Shown here piece by piece: positions 12,570-23,937 of a stretch of 64,000 bases of DNA (positions are counted from its first letter, which is position 1; the number at the start of each line of letters is the position of its first letter). The notes under the pieces are model-generated. The model saw nothing but the letters and a program-made list of their open reading frames with translations. It was not told where the DNA came from and searched no databases. The position numbers and the translations under genes were made by a program. The DNA is from Plenodomus lindquistii (lineage: Eukaryota; Ascomycota; Dothideomycetes; Pleosporales; Leptosphaeriaceae): the NCBI GenBank assembly GCA_025504975.1, contig JANUWI010000005.1:806001-870000 (forward strand). Reading direction: 5' to 3'.

Positions 12570-13360
12570 AACCAGCTGAAGAACATGCTCAGAGTTTGGC
12601 ATGTGATAGCTTGGATCCAACGATTTGAAGGGCTTCGAGACTCAAGACACGATGCTCGAGCCGACGAATGAACGAGTCAATGTAGTAGAATCAGTGAAAG
12701 CAATCTTGACGTCGAACAGACAGAAGTCTGACTTCAACCTTGATAACTTGGAAGATATGTAGGGCTTGTGCATTGCATATGGTGATTACCTCTTCTAGAG
12801 TGGTCGTTTGGCCAAGCAACTTGGTCAGCCCTTGACTTCTTTACAACTCAGATCCGAAATGATTGGCAAAAGCTTCGCTTCACCTATCAACATCCTCACA
12901 AATGCAGCCGCAGCTCTGTGATCTCGTGTCGCTTGCGATTTCGGGAAGAACCACTAGGCCGCTAACCGCACACGTTAGCGACAGCGCCTTGGGCACGGCT
13001 GGCAGGCCAGGGAAGAAGAATCCCAAGGCTCCGCCCCAACGTCATACAGACACCTCTGCAGCCCTCCTACCACAATCTCAGCCATCAACATTGCGTCGTG
13101 TTGTTGCTATTCGGCAAGCTTGCGCACCCGTGTTCAGAAATACGTCATCCCACCCTCGAACCACGCCCCGCCTGCCCACGAGCTAGCTTTCCGCATCTAG
13201 CCCGCTGTGATAGCCTGCAAACACACGACTGGCACCTGAGTCCTAATCACACATTCCACCACGTTCCGTTTCTGCTGAGAGATCCATTGGGCACACTGCC
13301 AGGTCGCCTCAAATCCCCCACCTACACGACTCCCGTGTTACGCCGCACACAGCCCTCAGA
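12570..13360. other. Intergenic, nothing recognised
   Basis: About 790 bp holding the MAP1 3' UTR and the Erv14 promoter. Overlapping short plus-strand frames occur but lack conserved motifs. Confidence 0.5.
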
Positions 13361-14029
13361 ATGACTGGAGAAGCGTGGTTGTACCTGTTGGCGGTGTTGA
13401 TAAATGCCGTCAACCTGTTCCTCCAGGTGTTTTTCACCATCATGTATAGCGATCTGGAATGGTGCGTACTACTCGCGAAGAACTCGAGATCCTAGGCGGG
13501 CGACATGCGCCAGGACGACTTCACAATCTTGTTGAGCACATGCTAATTTTGCGACAGCGACTACATCAACCCCATCGATCTTTGCAACCGTCTCAACACC
13601 TACATCATCCCCGAAGCCGCTGTCCACGCATTCCTGACCTTCCTGTTCCTCATCAACGGGTACTGGATTGCGCTTATTCTGAACCTACCGCTGCTGGCAT
13701 GGAACGGCAAGAAGTACGTGCACGGCAAACTAAAAAGTTGGTAGAACATCATGTTGACTCTCACAGGATCTTTGAGAACCAGCATCTCCTCGATGCGACG
13801 GAGATTTTCAGGAAGCTCAACGTACATAAGAAGGTATGAGCACTCGCGCAGCATGCACAGTCTGCAACATGAGCATACAGACAGGGCATTGCGGGCGCCA
13901 ATACCTACAGAAGCGCAGCCAGCTAACTACAAACAGGAATCGTTTATCAAGCTGGGTTTCCACCTGCTCATGTTCTTCTTCTACCTCTACAGCATGATCG
14001 TTGCTCTCATCCGCGACGAGTCCCACTAG
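13361..14029 (+). CDS. erv14: COPII cargo receptor Erv14 / cornichon
   Basis: Exons 13361-13461, 13558-13713, 13767-13833 and 13937-14029, 138 residues, the usual size. It is a small integral membrane receptor that packs transmembrane cargo into COPII vesicles leaving the ER. The N-terminus GEAWLYLLAVLINAVNLFLQ, the central DYINPIDLCNRLN, the segment IPEAAVHAFLTFLFLINGYW and the cytosolic LLDATEIFRKLNVHKK are all diagnostic of cornichon proteins. The final exon gives the last membrane segment and ends RDESH. All three introns fall at positions that keep these motifs intact. Confidence 0.96.
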
Positions 14030-14545
14030 TCGAGCACTCCTCCGATCGTGGCAGTCATGGTAGCCGTAGTGGCTTTCGTGAGAACGTGCGCCACGCTTCA
14101 GTGAAGGGCACGGAATGAGGCAAGACATATATGATATCCGGCTCGCTTGTTAGAGCCACGCGCGCATACGCATATCGCTAGACGGGTAGGTACGCTGGAT
14201 CAGGATAATGATGGATCATGGCTTTGAGATTCTGGACACGATAGGAGAGGGCAGGGGGCAATCGAAGGACAATTGGAAGATGTACTGGGTGGATCACATG
14301 GACGAATTAATGTTCTGGCGGCTACGATAGCGACTTGATAGCCTTACTGTCTGTAAATGAATGATTGCACACACGGAAGTCTTGGCGCGTGCGCTTAGTC
14401 ACCCATAATTTCTGGCGACTGCTCAAGCCTCACCCACCGTCCTTGACACCCCACGTCTGTGCGACTTCGTGATAAACAAGTCTACAACCCATTGACAACC
14501 ATCGTGGACATACGCCGAAATCTTCGACCTGCGATTTACCTGGAA
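14030..14545. other. Intergenic, nothing recognised
   Basis: About 515 bp between erv14 and prp17. An in-frame extension of prp17 upstream of 14546 exists (from 14459) but has no ATG of its own. No other signal is visible. Confidence 0.5.
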
Positions 14546-16010
14546 ATGGCCGGTGGAAGCTCAGGCAGAGTGCCTACTGGGTTTGCGGCGGAAACATACA
14601 TAAGCGAACATACCTTCCGAGAAGGCCACCGGGCTGTTGAAGGCGGGTCAAACTCGAAGAAGCGAAAGCGCGAAGCAAAGGGAGACTCGGGCGTGGTTTC
14701 TGGAGCTGGCGCATACAAAGGCCCCTGGGCGAAATACGAAGAGGAGCGACCAGATGCAGCTTCAGATGACGAATTTGGCAGTGATGAGGAGGTGGAGATA
14801 ATATACGAGGAGGACGACATCGAAGAGAACCCGGAGGCTGCGCCAAAGAAGCTTGCAGGGACTGATTACCACGACACAGAAGCAGAAGGCGAGACGAGCG
14901 CATTCGTGGGCAGCCAGCAGTACGACTATCAAGGGCGCACGTACATGCATGTACCTACTGGTAAGTTTCTAATATTGGAGGTGTGCTGCTACGGTGACTA
15001 ACCATCGCAGACCTGGACATCAAACTGACTGGCGACTACGAGCCCAAGAACTTTATACCGAAGAAGCTCCTGCACACATACAAATACCACACCAAGTCGA
15101 TTACGCAGATACGATTCATACCTGATAGTGGCCACCTGCTCCTCTCTGCATCGGCCGACTCGAAGATTGCGTTGTGGGATGTATACCATCAGCGAGAGCT
15201 CTTGCGGACATATTCTGGACACACCAAATCGGTCAATGATATCGACTTCAATCCAAGCGGTACACAATTCATCTCCGCCAGTTACGATCGCTACATGAAG
15301 CTATGGGACACGGAGACTGGAAAATGTCTAAACAAATTCACGACTGGGAAGACGCCGCACGTTGTGCGCATCAACCCCAGCAAGCCGCACGAGTTCTTGG
15401 CTGGCATGAGCGACAAGAAGATTCTGCAGTACGACACACGAAGCGGGGAGATGGTACAAGAATACGACCATCATCTGGGTCCTGTCAATACAATCACCTT
15501 CTGCGATGAAGTAAGTACTGCGCTTCCGCTCTTACGATGCGCGGCTAACAAGCATAGGATCGCCGCTTCATCACGACTTCCGACGACAAGTCACTCCGCG
15601 CATGGGAATACGGCATCCCAGTGCCCATCAAGTTCATCGCCGAGCCCTACATGTTCTCCATGGTGCGCTCCTCGCCACACCCCTCAGGCAAATACGTTGC
15701 CTTCCAATCCTCCGACAACCAAATTACTGTATATTCCTCCACCGATCGATTCAGGCAAAATCGCAAGAAGAGCTACAGGGGTCACAATGTCGCGGGATAC
15801 GCACCAGACGTGGCTATCAGTCCTGATGGACAGTTCATTAGCTCTGGTGATAGCGGTGGTTATGTCTGCTTCTGGGACTGGAAGACGTGCAAGATGTGGC
15901 ACAAGATCCAGGCCAGTGATGCACCGGTTCTGGCGGTGCAATGGCACCCAAGAGAATCGTCCAAGGTGGTCACAGGCGACCTCAATGGCGCATTGAAGTA
16001 CTGGGACTAG
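14546..16010 (+). CDS. prp17: Pre-mRNA splicing factor Prp17 (Cdc40), WD40 protein
   Basis: Exons 14546-14960, 15011-15510 and 15558-16010, 455 residues. Prp17 is a spliceosomal WD40 protein acting in the second catalytic step. The N-terminal part has the family signature GFAAETYISEHTF, an acidic linker and the YDYQGRTYMHVPT box. A seven-bladed WD40 domain fills the C-terminus (SGHLLLSASADSKIALWD, GTQFISASYDRYMKLWDTET, GMSDKKILQYDTRSGE, ending ALKYWD). The start at MAGGSSG is the first ATG in frame. Many homologues have extra N-terminal sequence, so an upstream exon is possible. The length equals that of the budding-yeast protein as I recall it. Confidence 0.92.
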
Positions 16011-17395
16011 ACGAGGATTGAAAACGGTTGGCAGGTCCCCAATCTGCTGGCGGCAGCAGGTTGCCCAAGAGCTGTTCAGATCTCCTTGGTGGGATCCCTT
16101 GCATAGTAGCACTGGCGATAAAGATATCGATGATACCCAATACAATATTACAACGGTCGGTACGACCCATCAACCCGACATAGTGACTCCGCCCGATGCT
16201 ACACCAGATACCGATACTGCGACGATAGTGATACGCGCAATTGCGCACCGCCTGGTCGCACAGATGATGACTCGCCTCCGCATGGATGCTTACAGCCCTA
16301 TAGCAGGGGCGTGAGCTGCTCATCCCGTGTTGCAACCAAGCCCCGCCTTGCACCCTCCACCACCCCTCCGCCGCGCCTGCCTTACAATCTGACAACACCG
16401 CCCCCTCTGTCCCTTATGCCTCCTCTACCATTGTTTGTTCCCGTCTGACTTTTCCAATTACCTTCCCAGTATCTTTGATCTGTGAGCTGTTCAGTCCAAT
16501 TCGTTCGGGGCTGCCTGCGATGGAGCAGGCACCCACACTCTCAGCCCCCACACTATGTCCATTTTCAGGCGACCGGTGACTTGACTTCGCCAACGTCCAG
16601 ACCATTTCCCCAAAGCTGACAGTCTGGGCAAGGCCAACGTCACTGGTTCACGCGTCCGCAAGCTTGCGTGACTGATTCCTGCCTGCGTGCTCACTGGCTG
16701 TGCCTGAGCAGCCTTGCAGCAGCTGATCACCATGCCAGACGCCAACCCAGTCATCCACCTCAGTCGACGCGTCTCTCATCCGATTGCCGACTAAACCGGC
16801 ACCTTCGGTGAACGTCCGTTCGGCGCCTCGCGACGTTTCGGTGACTCTATGCTCCCGCATTCGGGACAACCGATTCATCGCAACAGAGTGCAGCCTAGGT
16901 GCGCACTACTCCCTTGCGCAATTCGCCTCCGTCCCAAGCCTAGAGTTTGGTGGAGGCATAGCCACGCGTGAATCACCGCAATTGCGCACAGTCACCGTTG
17001 GCGCGCACCTAGCCATTCAGGCAACGACGTCGCACTCGTAGGAGATGTCCGATGGCATAGCGAAAGAGTCAAACCACAGGCACTTAGATGGCGGCCTCAG
17101 GTAATGTCTGCCTGGAATATAAACGCCGTCGACGTAGGTCTTAGACTCTTTTATTCATACGATCTCGTTCAAACTTCAGTCACATACCACACTTGCTCGC
17201 AGTCATAACTATCCCGTGTCGTATTCCAGTCAAACATCTCAGACCTATATTGCTTCACACACACACACACGCACCTTGAGCATACCAGTCACAGCTTCAC
17301 CACCAACCACACTGAACCACAATACGATCCCAACACCACTCTACGAGACCTCACTGGCTGCCCGATACCCCCAAACGCCTCACAACCACCCAGCC
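16011..17395. other. Intergenic, mostly nothing recognised
   Basis: About 1.4 kb with the prp17 3' UTR and the upstream region of the small gene at 17396. It holds a TATA-like element at 17118 and a short CA-rich run near 17260. Short frames here show no conserved features. Confidence 0.5.
17118..17123 (+). promoter_or_regulatory. TATA-like element
   Basis: TATAAA about 275 bp before the ATG of the small gene at 17396. The transcript would have a long pyrimidine- and CA-rich leader. This is sequence resemblance only. Confidence 0.3.
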
Positions 17396-17697
17396 ATGTC
17401 CACAAGCCCATCCTACACCTCCTACTCGCAGACCAACAAAGCAACCTACCCATCCCGTCCCTCCACATTATCCACAAGTATGTTGCCTATCCCCCCTTCC
17501 CCCCAAACAAGACCAAACACATCCTGACAAACCCGGCAGCCTACTCATCAACCTCGTCATCAAGCCTCTACGCACAGTCGGCCAACTCGTCACGCGGCAA
17601 GCACTACAGCAAACCACCAGTCATTCACAATGGCGGAGGCCAGATTTACGACCCCAACACGTCGACTTCGGCGCCAAATGGAGGGTACCACTCTTAA
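17396..17697 (+). CDS. Small Ser/Tyr-rich hypothetical protein
   Basis: Exons 17396-17477 and 17540-17697, about 79 residues. I do not recognise a family. The sequence is rich in Ser, Thr, Tyr and Pro (MSTSPSYTSYSQTNKATYPS at the start) and ends with KPPVIHNGGGQIYDPNTS, the only part that looks constrained. There is no signal peptide, membrane segment or cysteine. The ATG has an upstream TATA-like element and the 62 bp intron has GTATGT and CAG ends, which supports a real gene. The frame remains open upstream to 17216 but without an ATG. It is probably a soluble, disordered protein. Confidence 0.5.
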
Positions 17698-18784
17698 GCG
17701 GGATCCTCGTGATGGGGGGTAATGGGGTGGGAATGGGTGGGAAGTAGGGATTGAGACTTTGGAGTTTTTTCTTTGGTAGATTTGGAGTTTGGGGGTTGCA
17801 TGGATTGCATGGATTGACGTAACACTTGGGATTTGGATTTTTCTTTTTCTTTTTTTTTCAAGTTTTAGATGGCGGGGTTTTTTTGGGCTTCGATGCTTGG
17901 ATTTGGTGGCGTGTTTATAGGTTTCCCCTTTTCCCCTTTTTTGTTCACGACGCCGCGCGTCTCATCGATGGTCATGTCTTGAATACCGCTTGTCTTTATC
18001 GTATTACTTGGTTGAGGCTCCTTCTGCAAAGTTGAGTCTTCCGTACCCATTTTCTTTAGATAGTATCTTGAATATGCGCCGCTCAATTGCGGAATCCAAT
18101 TTTTTTGTCATCCTGCCATCTCAATATGAAGTCGTGCACAAGGCTGATGCGGGGCTGGGGACGTTGTTGGAGAAACGAGCTTGATTGGTGAGTGCGTGTT
18201 GGCACGGCGTGGGGAGTATGCAGGTACAAGTAGAGATCTACAGTAACCTTCGGCACTACCGTGGGTTGCTCCAGCCATGTTGTGTATACTGTGAAGTCGT
18301 ACTTGTTGTTTGACTCGACGACGTGGTGATGCAGGGTACTGGGTAGACAGCCAATCATCAGTATGGTGTACTCGACAGAGATCATCAGCAAGTTAGATGA
18401 GCGTGTAGTGCTCAACCCAAAGGGCAGGAAAATCGTTTGACGGTGGTGTCGTGGAATGTTGCTGTCCTCGCCTGTGGTCCTCGTACGGTGGTCGTACCGT
18501 TAGGCCTCATGAGCAAACAGGCTTTTATTCGTCCACTTGTAATAATGAGCTGTCGTGGCTTTACTCGCCACATGTGAATGAACCGACATTGAAAATTGAA
18601 CAGCAGCATATATCTATCATAGGCACCCGTCGCCCGCCCTCTTTCCCACAACTCTCACGACGCCAAAGAACTACACACACACACACACTCACTAGAAATT
18701 CTTCAAACCTCACACACACATCCCTCCATCAAAATTCCAAAACCTCCCACCAACCAAAAAACTAAACACAACCCTTCCTCCAAA
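17698..18784. other. Intergenic, T-rich tract, nothing recognised
   Basis: About 1.1 kb. It includes T-rich runs at about 17840-17940 and a CA run near 18675 just before the next gene. The latter, with pyrimidine tracts, may belong to the promoter of the membrane protein at 18785. No gene was recognised. Confidence 0.5.
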
Positions 18785-19381
18785 ATGCCCATCCCCCGCC
18801 CCCTCCCGCCCCTCCTCCGCACCTTCCAACTCCTAACCTCCCTCATCCTCCTCTCCCTCACCGTATTCCTAATCTCCCACTCCCCCCCAAAAACCCCCCG
18901 TTTCCCAATCCTCCTCTACACCCTCATCCTGTCCAGCACCTCCACCACCTTATCCCTCCTCTGGCTTCCCCCCACCAAACCCCAAATCCAAATCCCGCAC
19001 ACACAAACCCACACCCACATCATCCGTCCCATAACCGACACACTCTTCTCCTCCGCCTGGTTCGCCGTCTTCGGCCTCCTACTAGATTACTACGACGATG
19101 AGATGCAGTGTGGTCAGGGGTGGAGGTGGGATGGTGAACGCTGGGTGGGTGTTTGTGGGATGTGGGGTGCTGCGATGGGGTTTGCGTTTCTAGGGGCTGG
19201 GGCGTGGTTTGGGAGTGCGATATTGGGAATTCTGGGAAGGAGGAGAGGGGAGGAGGGTGTTGGGGTGGATGGTGGTGTGGCGACGGGGACGACTGGGTAA
19301 GTTGGGGCGAGGGTGTTGGAGACGGGTGTGTACTGACTGACTGTGTGTTGTAGACGGAAGAGATGGTTTTGGAAGAAGTGA
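18785..19381 (+). CDS. Four-pass membrane protein, MARVEL-like
   Basis: Exons 18785-19296 and 19354-19381, about 179 residues. Four hydrophobic segments are visible: near residues 12-30, 42-60, a third around SSAWFAVFGLLLDYY, and a fourth at GAAMGFAFLGAGAWFGSAIL. A short basic tail GRKRWFWKK follows. This layout, with a Cys- and Trp-containing loop between segments 3 and 4 (MQCGQGWRWDGERWVGVCG), fits fungal MARVEL-type proteins of the plasma membrane. Sequence identity to the family was not tested. Codon use shifts from C-rich in the first half to G-rich in the second. Confidence 0.65.
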
Positions 19382-19686
19382 TGGTTATGGGGTAAGGACT
19401 TGAGGGGTTTGGGGTGGTAGGAGGTGGGGTTGCTGTGCATCATGTGGGATGATGGGTGGAGGTCGTGGGATAGCTGGTGGAAAGGGAGGCTAGGTCGTTG
19501 ACATTATACTGTGGAAATTTGGGGGTATAATATTGTCATGGCATGCGTGGGATTTCGGTAGCTTTCCACTCGGGTTGTTCAATTTATTTGGCAATGACTT
19601 GAGTAATTTGAATCAATGAGGTCTTGAAGGATATTGCTTATAGTCAAGCAAAACATGGCAGAAACCACTAATATCCCGCTCACTCA
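19382..19686. other. Intergenic, convergent
   Basis: About 300 bp between the stops of the MARVEL-like gene and chrA; probably 3' UTRs only. Confidence 0.5.
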
Positions 19687-21395
19687 TCAGTGCCCAACAG
19701 CACCATACCACCCTAGCCCAAGGACTGCACCAATAAGGATAGCCACAGCAGGTGGTACACCAAACCATGCGGTTTCAGCATACGTCAATGCCGCAACCAC
19801 GACCCACCACGGTTCCTGAGCCAGACTCTTGCCGTCACTGCTTTCCGGCGTCAGATATCCTATCTCCCATAGCCTGTAGACAGCAGTGAATACCAACCCC
19901 ACCGCCGTGGCGTTGATGCCGCGAAGTAAACTCAATACCCAAGGCTTCCTCCTCATGACCTGCCAAATGCTCTGCGCACCCACCGCGAGGATGATACCTG
20001 GCGCGAAAATGCCGAGGAATGCTAGCAATGCGCCGAATACGGTCGGTGTGCCAGTAGAAGCCAGGGTAAGCGCCCCAAGATAGACGGAGAAGTTGAAATT
20101 TGGTCCTGGGAAAGCTTGTATGATAGCGAGACCGAGGAGAAAGTCTCGAGGCGAAACCCAGCCTGGGTCAACGACGTATGAACGCAGAAGAGGAATGACG
20201 ACGGGTCCGCCGCCGAAGATGATAGTTCCGGCGAGGTACATGTTAGAGAACAGATCAAAGGACAGAGCGCGGTTGGACACAGTGCCGCGGACCACCATTA
20301 CTGCGATGAAGGAGGCTTCCACACGTCAGTAATCGAATCACAGTATAATGAGGACGCCATACCAAAAAAGCCCGCAATGAGCGAGAGCCCGACCTTGATG
20401 GAGATGTTGTGAGTCCTGGTGTCTGCAGTTGGCGTGGCAGTAACCTGGTCCACGCTTTGCCTCTCTTCGTGACGACTAGAGCTCGCTTCTTCTGGGTCGT
20501 CGAGAATGTGATCTGCTGAAGCGCCGGCTTGAACCCTTCGTTTGACTGCTTCTGGTCGTTGTACCTGCAGTGGAATACTTTGGACTGCAGGTACCTGATC
20601 AACATCAGCATCCCCATCCCTAGCTTTTCTCTGCCTTGCTGCGTAGCGTGCTCGAGCTTTGCCGATGCTCTGCTTCAACCATATATCCCAGATGACTGTA
20701 GTCGCTCCGCCAATGACAATCAAGACAGGGAAGTACCACAGCGCGTTGTAGCAGAGCCCGGCGCAAGCACCGAAAATTACCAAGATTCGGGTGAGGCGGT
20801 CTGAGATGGCTTTCTCTGATAACTGCACGGCGGCCAACGCGATGATGCCCACTGTACTCGCATTCATACCGCTTAGGAAGGCGTATACGATTGGTGGCAA
20901 CCTGTCGGGCATTTTCTGTACACCGAGGGAAAGGCCATACATTCCGATAGCGCCTGGGAGACTCCAGAGTAGGAACGCGAACAATGCAGCACCAAGACCT
21001 GCATGTATCATGGCGATGCAGAATAACATCTTGGTTGAAGCCGGACCGGGAAGGGCCTGGCATATTGCAAAGAGTTCTTGGTACTGTGGGTATCGTCAGC
21101 AACTTGGACGATCCATGATGCTTCACCATGTTACAGGAGAGGTTTGCAGCAAGTTACTCACGGTCTGCTCATCAATCCATTTACTCCCAAAATGCCCCTG
21201 GCCGTCCACGAACCGGCGATGCAGAATCTGGAAATGCACAGGCGGTCCTCCAAACGACGTAAACCCCAAATCCCACATGTTGGAAAAGATATCTGCCAGT
21301 CGCCATCCCAGCTTCTCGGTGTTGGCCTGCAACGCAACACCGCGCTTCGTTCGCATCTGCGTGCGCAGCGAGCTGAGTATGGAATTGAGAGGCAT
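19687..21395 (-). CDS. chrA: Chromate transporter, CHR family, two-domain
   Basis: Exons 21395-21162, 21083-20363 and 20315-19687, 527 residues. CHR proteins are polytopic membrane proteins that expel chromate and probably exchange it with sulfate. The protein has the full two-domain form. The N-terminal half carries LGFTSFGGPPVHF and the sequence LFAICQALPGPAS that follows the first splice. The C-terminal half carries the cognate TIIFGGGPVVIPLL and GLAIIQAFPGPNFN. A hydrophilic, low-complexity loop of about 100 residues separates them. The divergent neighbour is a secreted esterase. Chromate specificity is assumed from the family. Confidence 0.92.
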
Positions 21396-21968
21396 CGCTC
21401 ACGCCGTACAAGCACTGTGGAAAGGAAGTCACAGCCATCGTCGCGACGTCGAAACCACAAGACGTTGACTTTGCCAAGAGCGTCGTGAAGAACGGTCCTG
21501 TCCAATCAAGCCGCCCATGTGTTGCGACATCGACGGGTCGTCGTAGCCAAGGCGTGGCGTTCGCGCTTTCCAGAGCTCAAGATGAAAGCGTGCTGGTGCA
21601 GTTTTAAGCGAATTTGCCGTTCTTCTTCGAACCAAGACGTCATGTTTCTCTCGGTCAATTCTTGGCCATTCCGGAAAAACTGCAAGAGTCGCGCTACCAG
21701 GATCATTGTGACTTTGGGAGTAGCTTGAGGACTCGGCGTGTATTCCACCGAAATGCATGTTTACACAGACCGTTGTGATGGGCCTGCATCCGCGCTGTCC
21801 CTGGATTTGGGGCATCCCCGCAAACCGGGATTAGCATGGCATGGAGCAATTTGCGGAGACATGGAGATTGGGGGCTAATAGCTTGATTCAGTGGCAATGT
21901 GATTCTATACATACCTCAAGTGTTCGCTCGATTTCTGCCTCGTGATTGTGGACTCCCAACGTCAAAAA
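21396..21968. other. Divergent promoter region (chrA / carboxylesterase)
   Basis: About 570 bp between divergent starts. Frames on both strands overlap chrA's first exon and have no domain of their own. No distinct motif was recognised. Confidence 0.5.
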
Positions 21969-23727
21969 ATGCGGCTTCCTATATTATCTCAGGTGCTCAG
22001 CCTGCTGTCAATCGTAGGAGCCTCACCAACACCACAGAATACCACAAATCCCCTCGTAAAGCTCGACTACGGTACTTTCCAAGGCGCAGTCTCAACCCAA
22101 TACAACCTCACATACTACCGCAAAATCCCATTCGCAGCATCAACCGCAGGCCCCAACCGTTTCCGCGCACCTCAGCCTCCTCTTCCTATCAAAAATGGCA
22201 CCTACAACACCAACCAAGCCTTTGACATGTGTCCCCAGCGCACAGTCAACGGCTCAGAAGACTGTCTCTACTTGGGCGTCTACTCACGGCCATGGACCAA
22301 ACCCCAACCCCTCCGCCCCGTAGTCCTCACCTTCTACGGCGGCGGCTTCATTCGCGGCAACGCCGCCTTCACCATCCCACCCTCAGGCTTCCCCGTCCTA
22401 AACGTCAGCGCCCAAAACGACTACGTAGTCGTATACTCCAACTACCGCACCAACGTCTTCGGTTTCCTCCCGGGTAGCAAAATCGCCCAACACCCAGACG
22501 TCGACCTAAACCCAGGCCTCCTAGACCAACAAGCCGCCCTCCGATGGATCCAAAACAACATCCACCATTTCGGCGGTAACAAACACAACGTCACCATCTG
22601 GGGCCAATCCGCCGGCGGCGGCAGCGTCATCGCGCAAACAATCGCCACCGGCAACAAAGGCCTCAATCTCTTCCAAAAAGCAATGGCCAGCTCGCCCTTC
22701 TGGCCCAAAACACCCCGCTACAACAGTCCCTGGGCTGAATCCCTGTACCAGCAAACCCTCCTCGATACAGGCTGCGCCAACACGACTGACGAAATATCCT
22801 GCCTCAAAACCGTGGACGTGCAAATCCTCCGCGACAGCGCGCTAAAGCTCTCAACAAGCCAACAATACACCACCGCATCATTCACCTACGGCCCCGTTAT
22901 CGACGACGCATTCCTCACACGCCCTTTATCCTCCGTAATCAAATCCAGCGGCTCCTTAAACGCCCCGTTGATACAAACATCCTACAATCTCCACGAGGGC
23001 GAGAACTTTATCCCTCCTGGGTTCCAAAACCAAAATACAAGCAGTGAAGGCTTCAACAGCAGCGCTGCATCCTTTGGTATATGGCTTCGTGGGTATTTGC
23101 CGGATTTCTCGGATAAGGATTTACAAGATGTGAAGGCGTTGTATCCGGCTACAGGCACGGCGGAGGAAATATCATACAACACAACCTACCTCCGCGCCGG
23201 CCTCATCTACCGCGATCTCGTCCTCGCGTGTCCGGCGCTGTGGATGAGTGGAAAAGCGGAAAGGGGGTGGTTGATCGAATACACGATTGCGCCGGCGAAA
23301 CATGCGAGTGATGTTGCATATGTACGTTTTCTTTCCCTTCTCCCCTGTCCTTAATATCGCTGAATAATTTCTCCCACTCACTCGCTCACTCACCTTTTCT
23401 TTTCTCTTTTTCTCTTTTTTTTTCTCTCTTGGGAACGAGAGGACTGGCTTGAGTACTGATTGAAATAAACAGTGGAACACCATCGGATCTATCCAACAAT
23501 CCGATCCCTTAACTTACACCGCTTACGCAGGCGCAATGGCGAGTTTCATTCAAACGGGTGATCCGAATGCGCACAAGATTACGAATGCGAGTGTGCCGGG
23601 TGTTCCGGAGGTGCAGAGCGGGAAGCAGTTTCTTGTAACAGGGACGGGGATAAGAACAGGTGGGATTGGTATGTTGGAGGAGAGGTGTGCGTTTTGGTTG
23701 AGGAGGGCGGGGAGGGTGCCTGTGTGA
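21969..23727 (+). CDS. Secreted type-B carboxylesterase/lipase
   Basis: Exons 21969-23321 and 23473-23727, 535 residues, normal for the alpha/beta-hydrolase carboxylesterase B family. An N-terminal signal (MRLPILSQVLSLLSIVGASP) precedes the catalytic domain, so the enzyme is probably secreted; several Asn-X-Ser/Thr sites support this. The oxyanion-loop YGGGF, the SEDCLYL box and the nucleophile elbow WGQSAGGG (Ser about 214) are present. The elbow has Gln where most members have Glu. The catalytic His is probably in APAKHASDVAY, just before the intron. The 151 bp intron is pyrimidine-rich and longer than others here. The substrate is unknown. Confidence 0.9.
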
Positions 23728-23937
23728 TTGATGAGACAGAGGTAGCGTTGGGTGATTGAAATGGATAACGATGGATTGATTGAAGTAGGTCAAGATTCAA
23801 ACTCTAGAAGTGAACCCGGTGAAATGTATATACGCCATGCCGTGCAACGCAACGCCGTCATAAACTTCGTAAGTGCGAATCATGAACATGAAAAGGCATC
23901 AACACGCGCGGTAACAAAAACCACAGCACAACACCTT

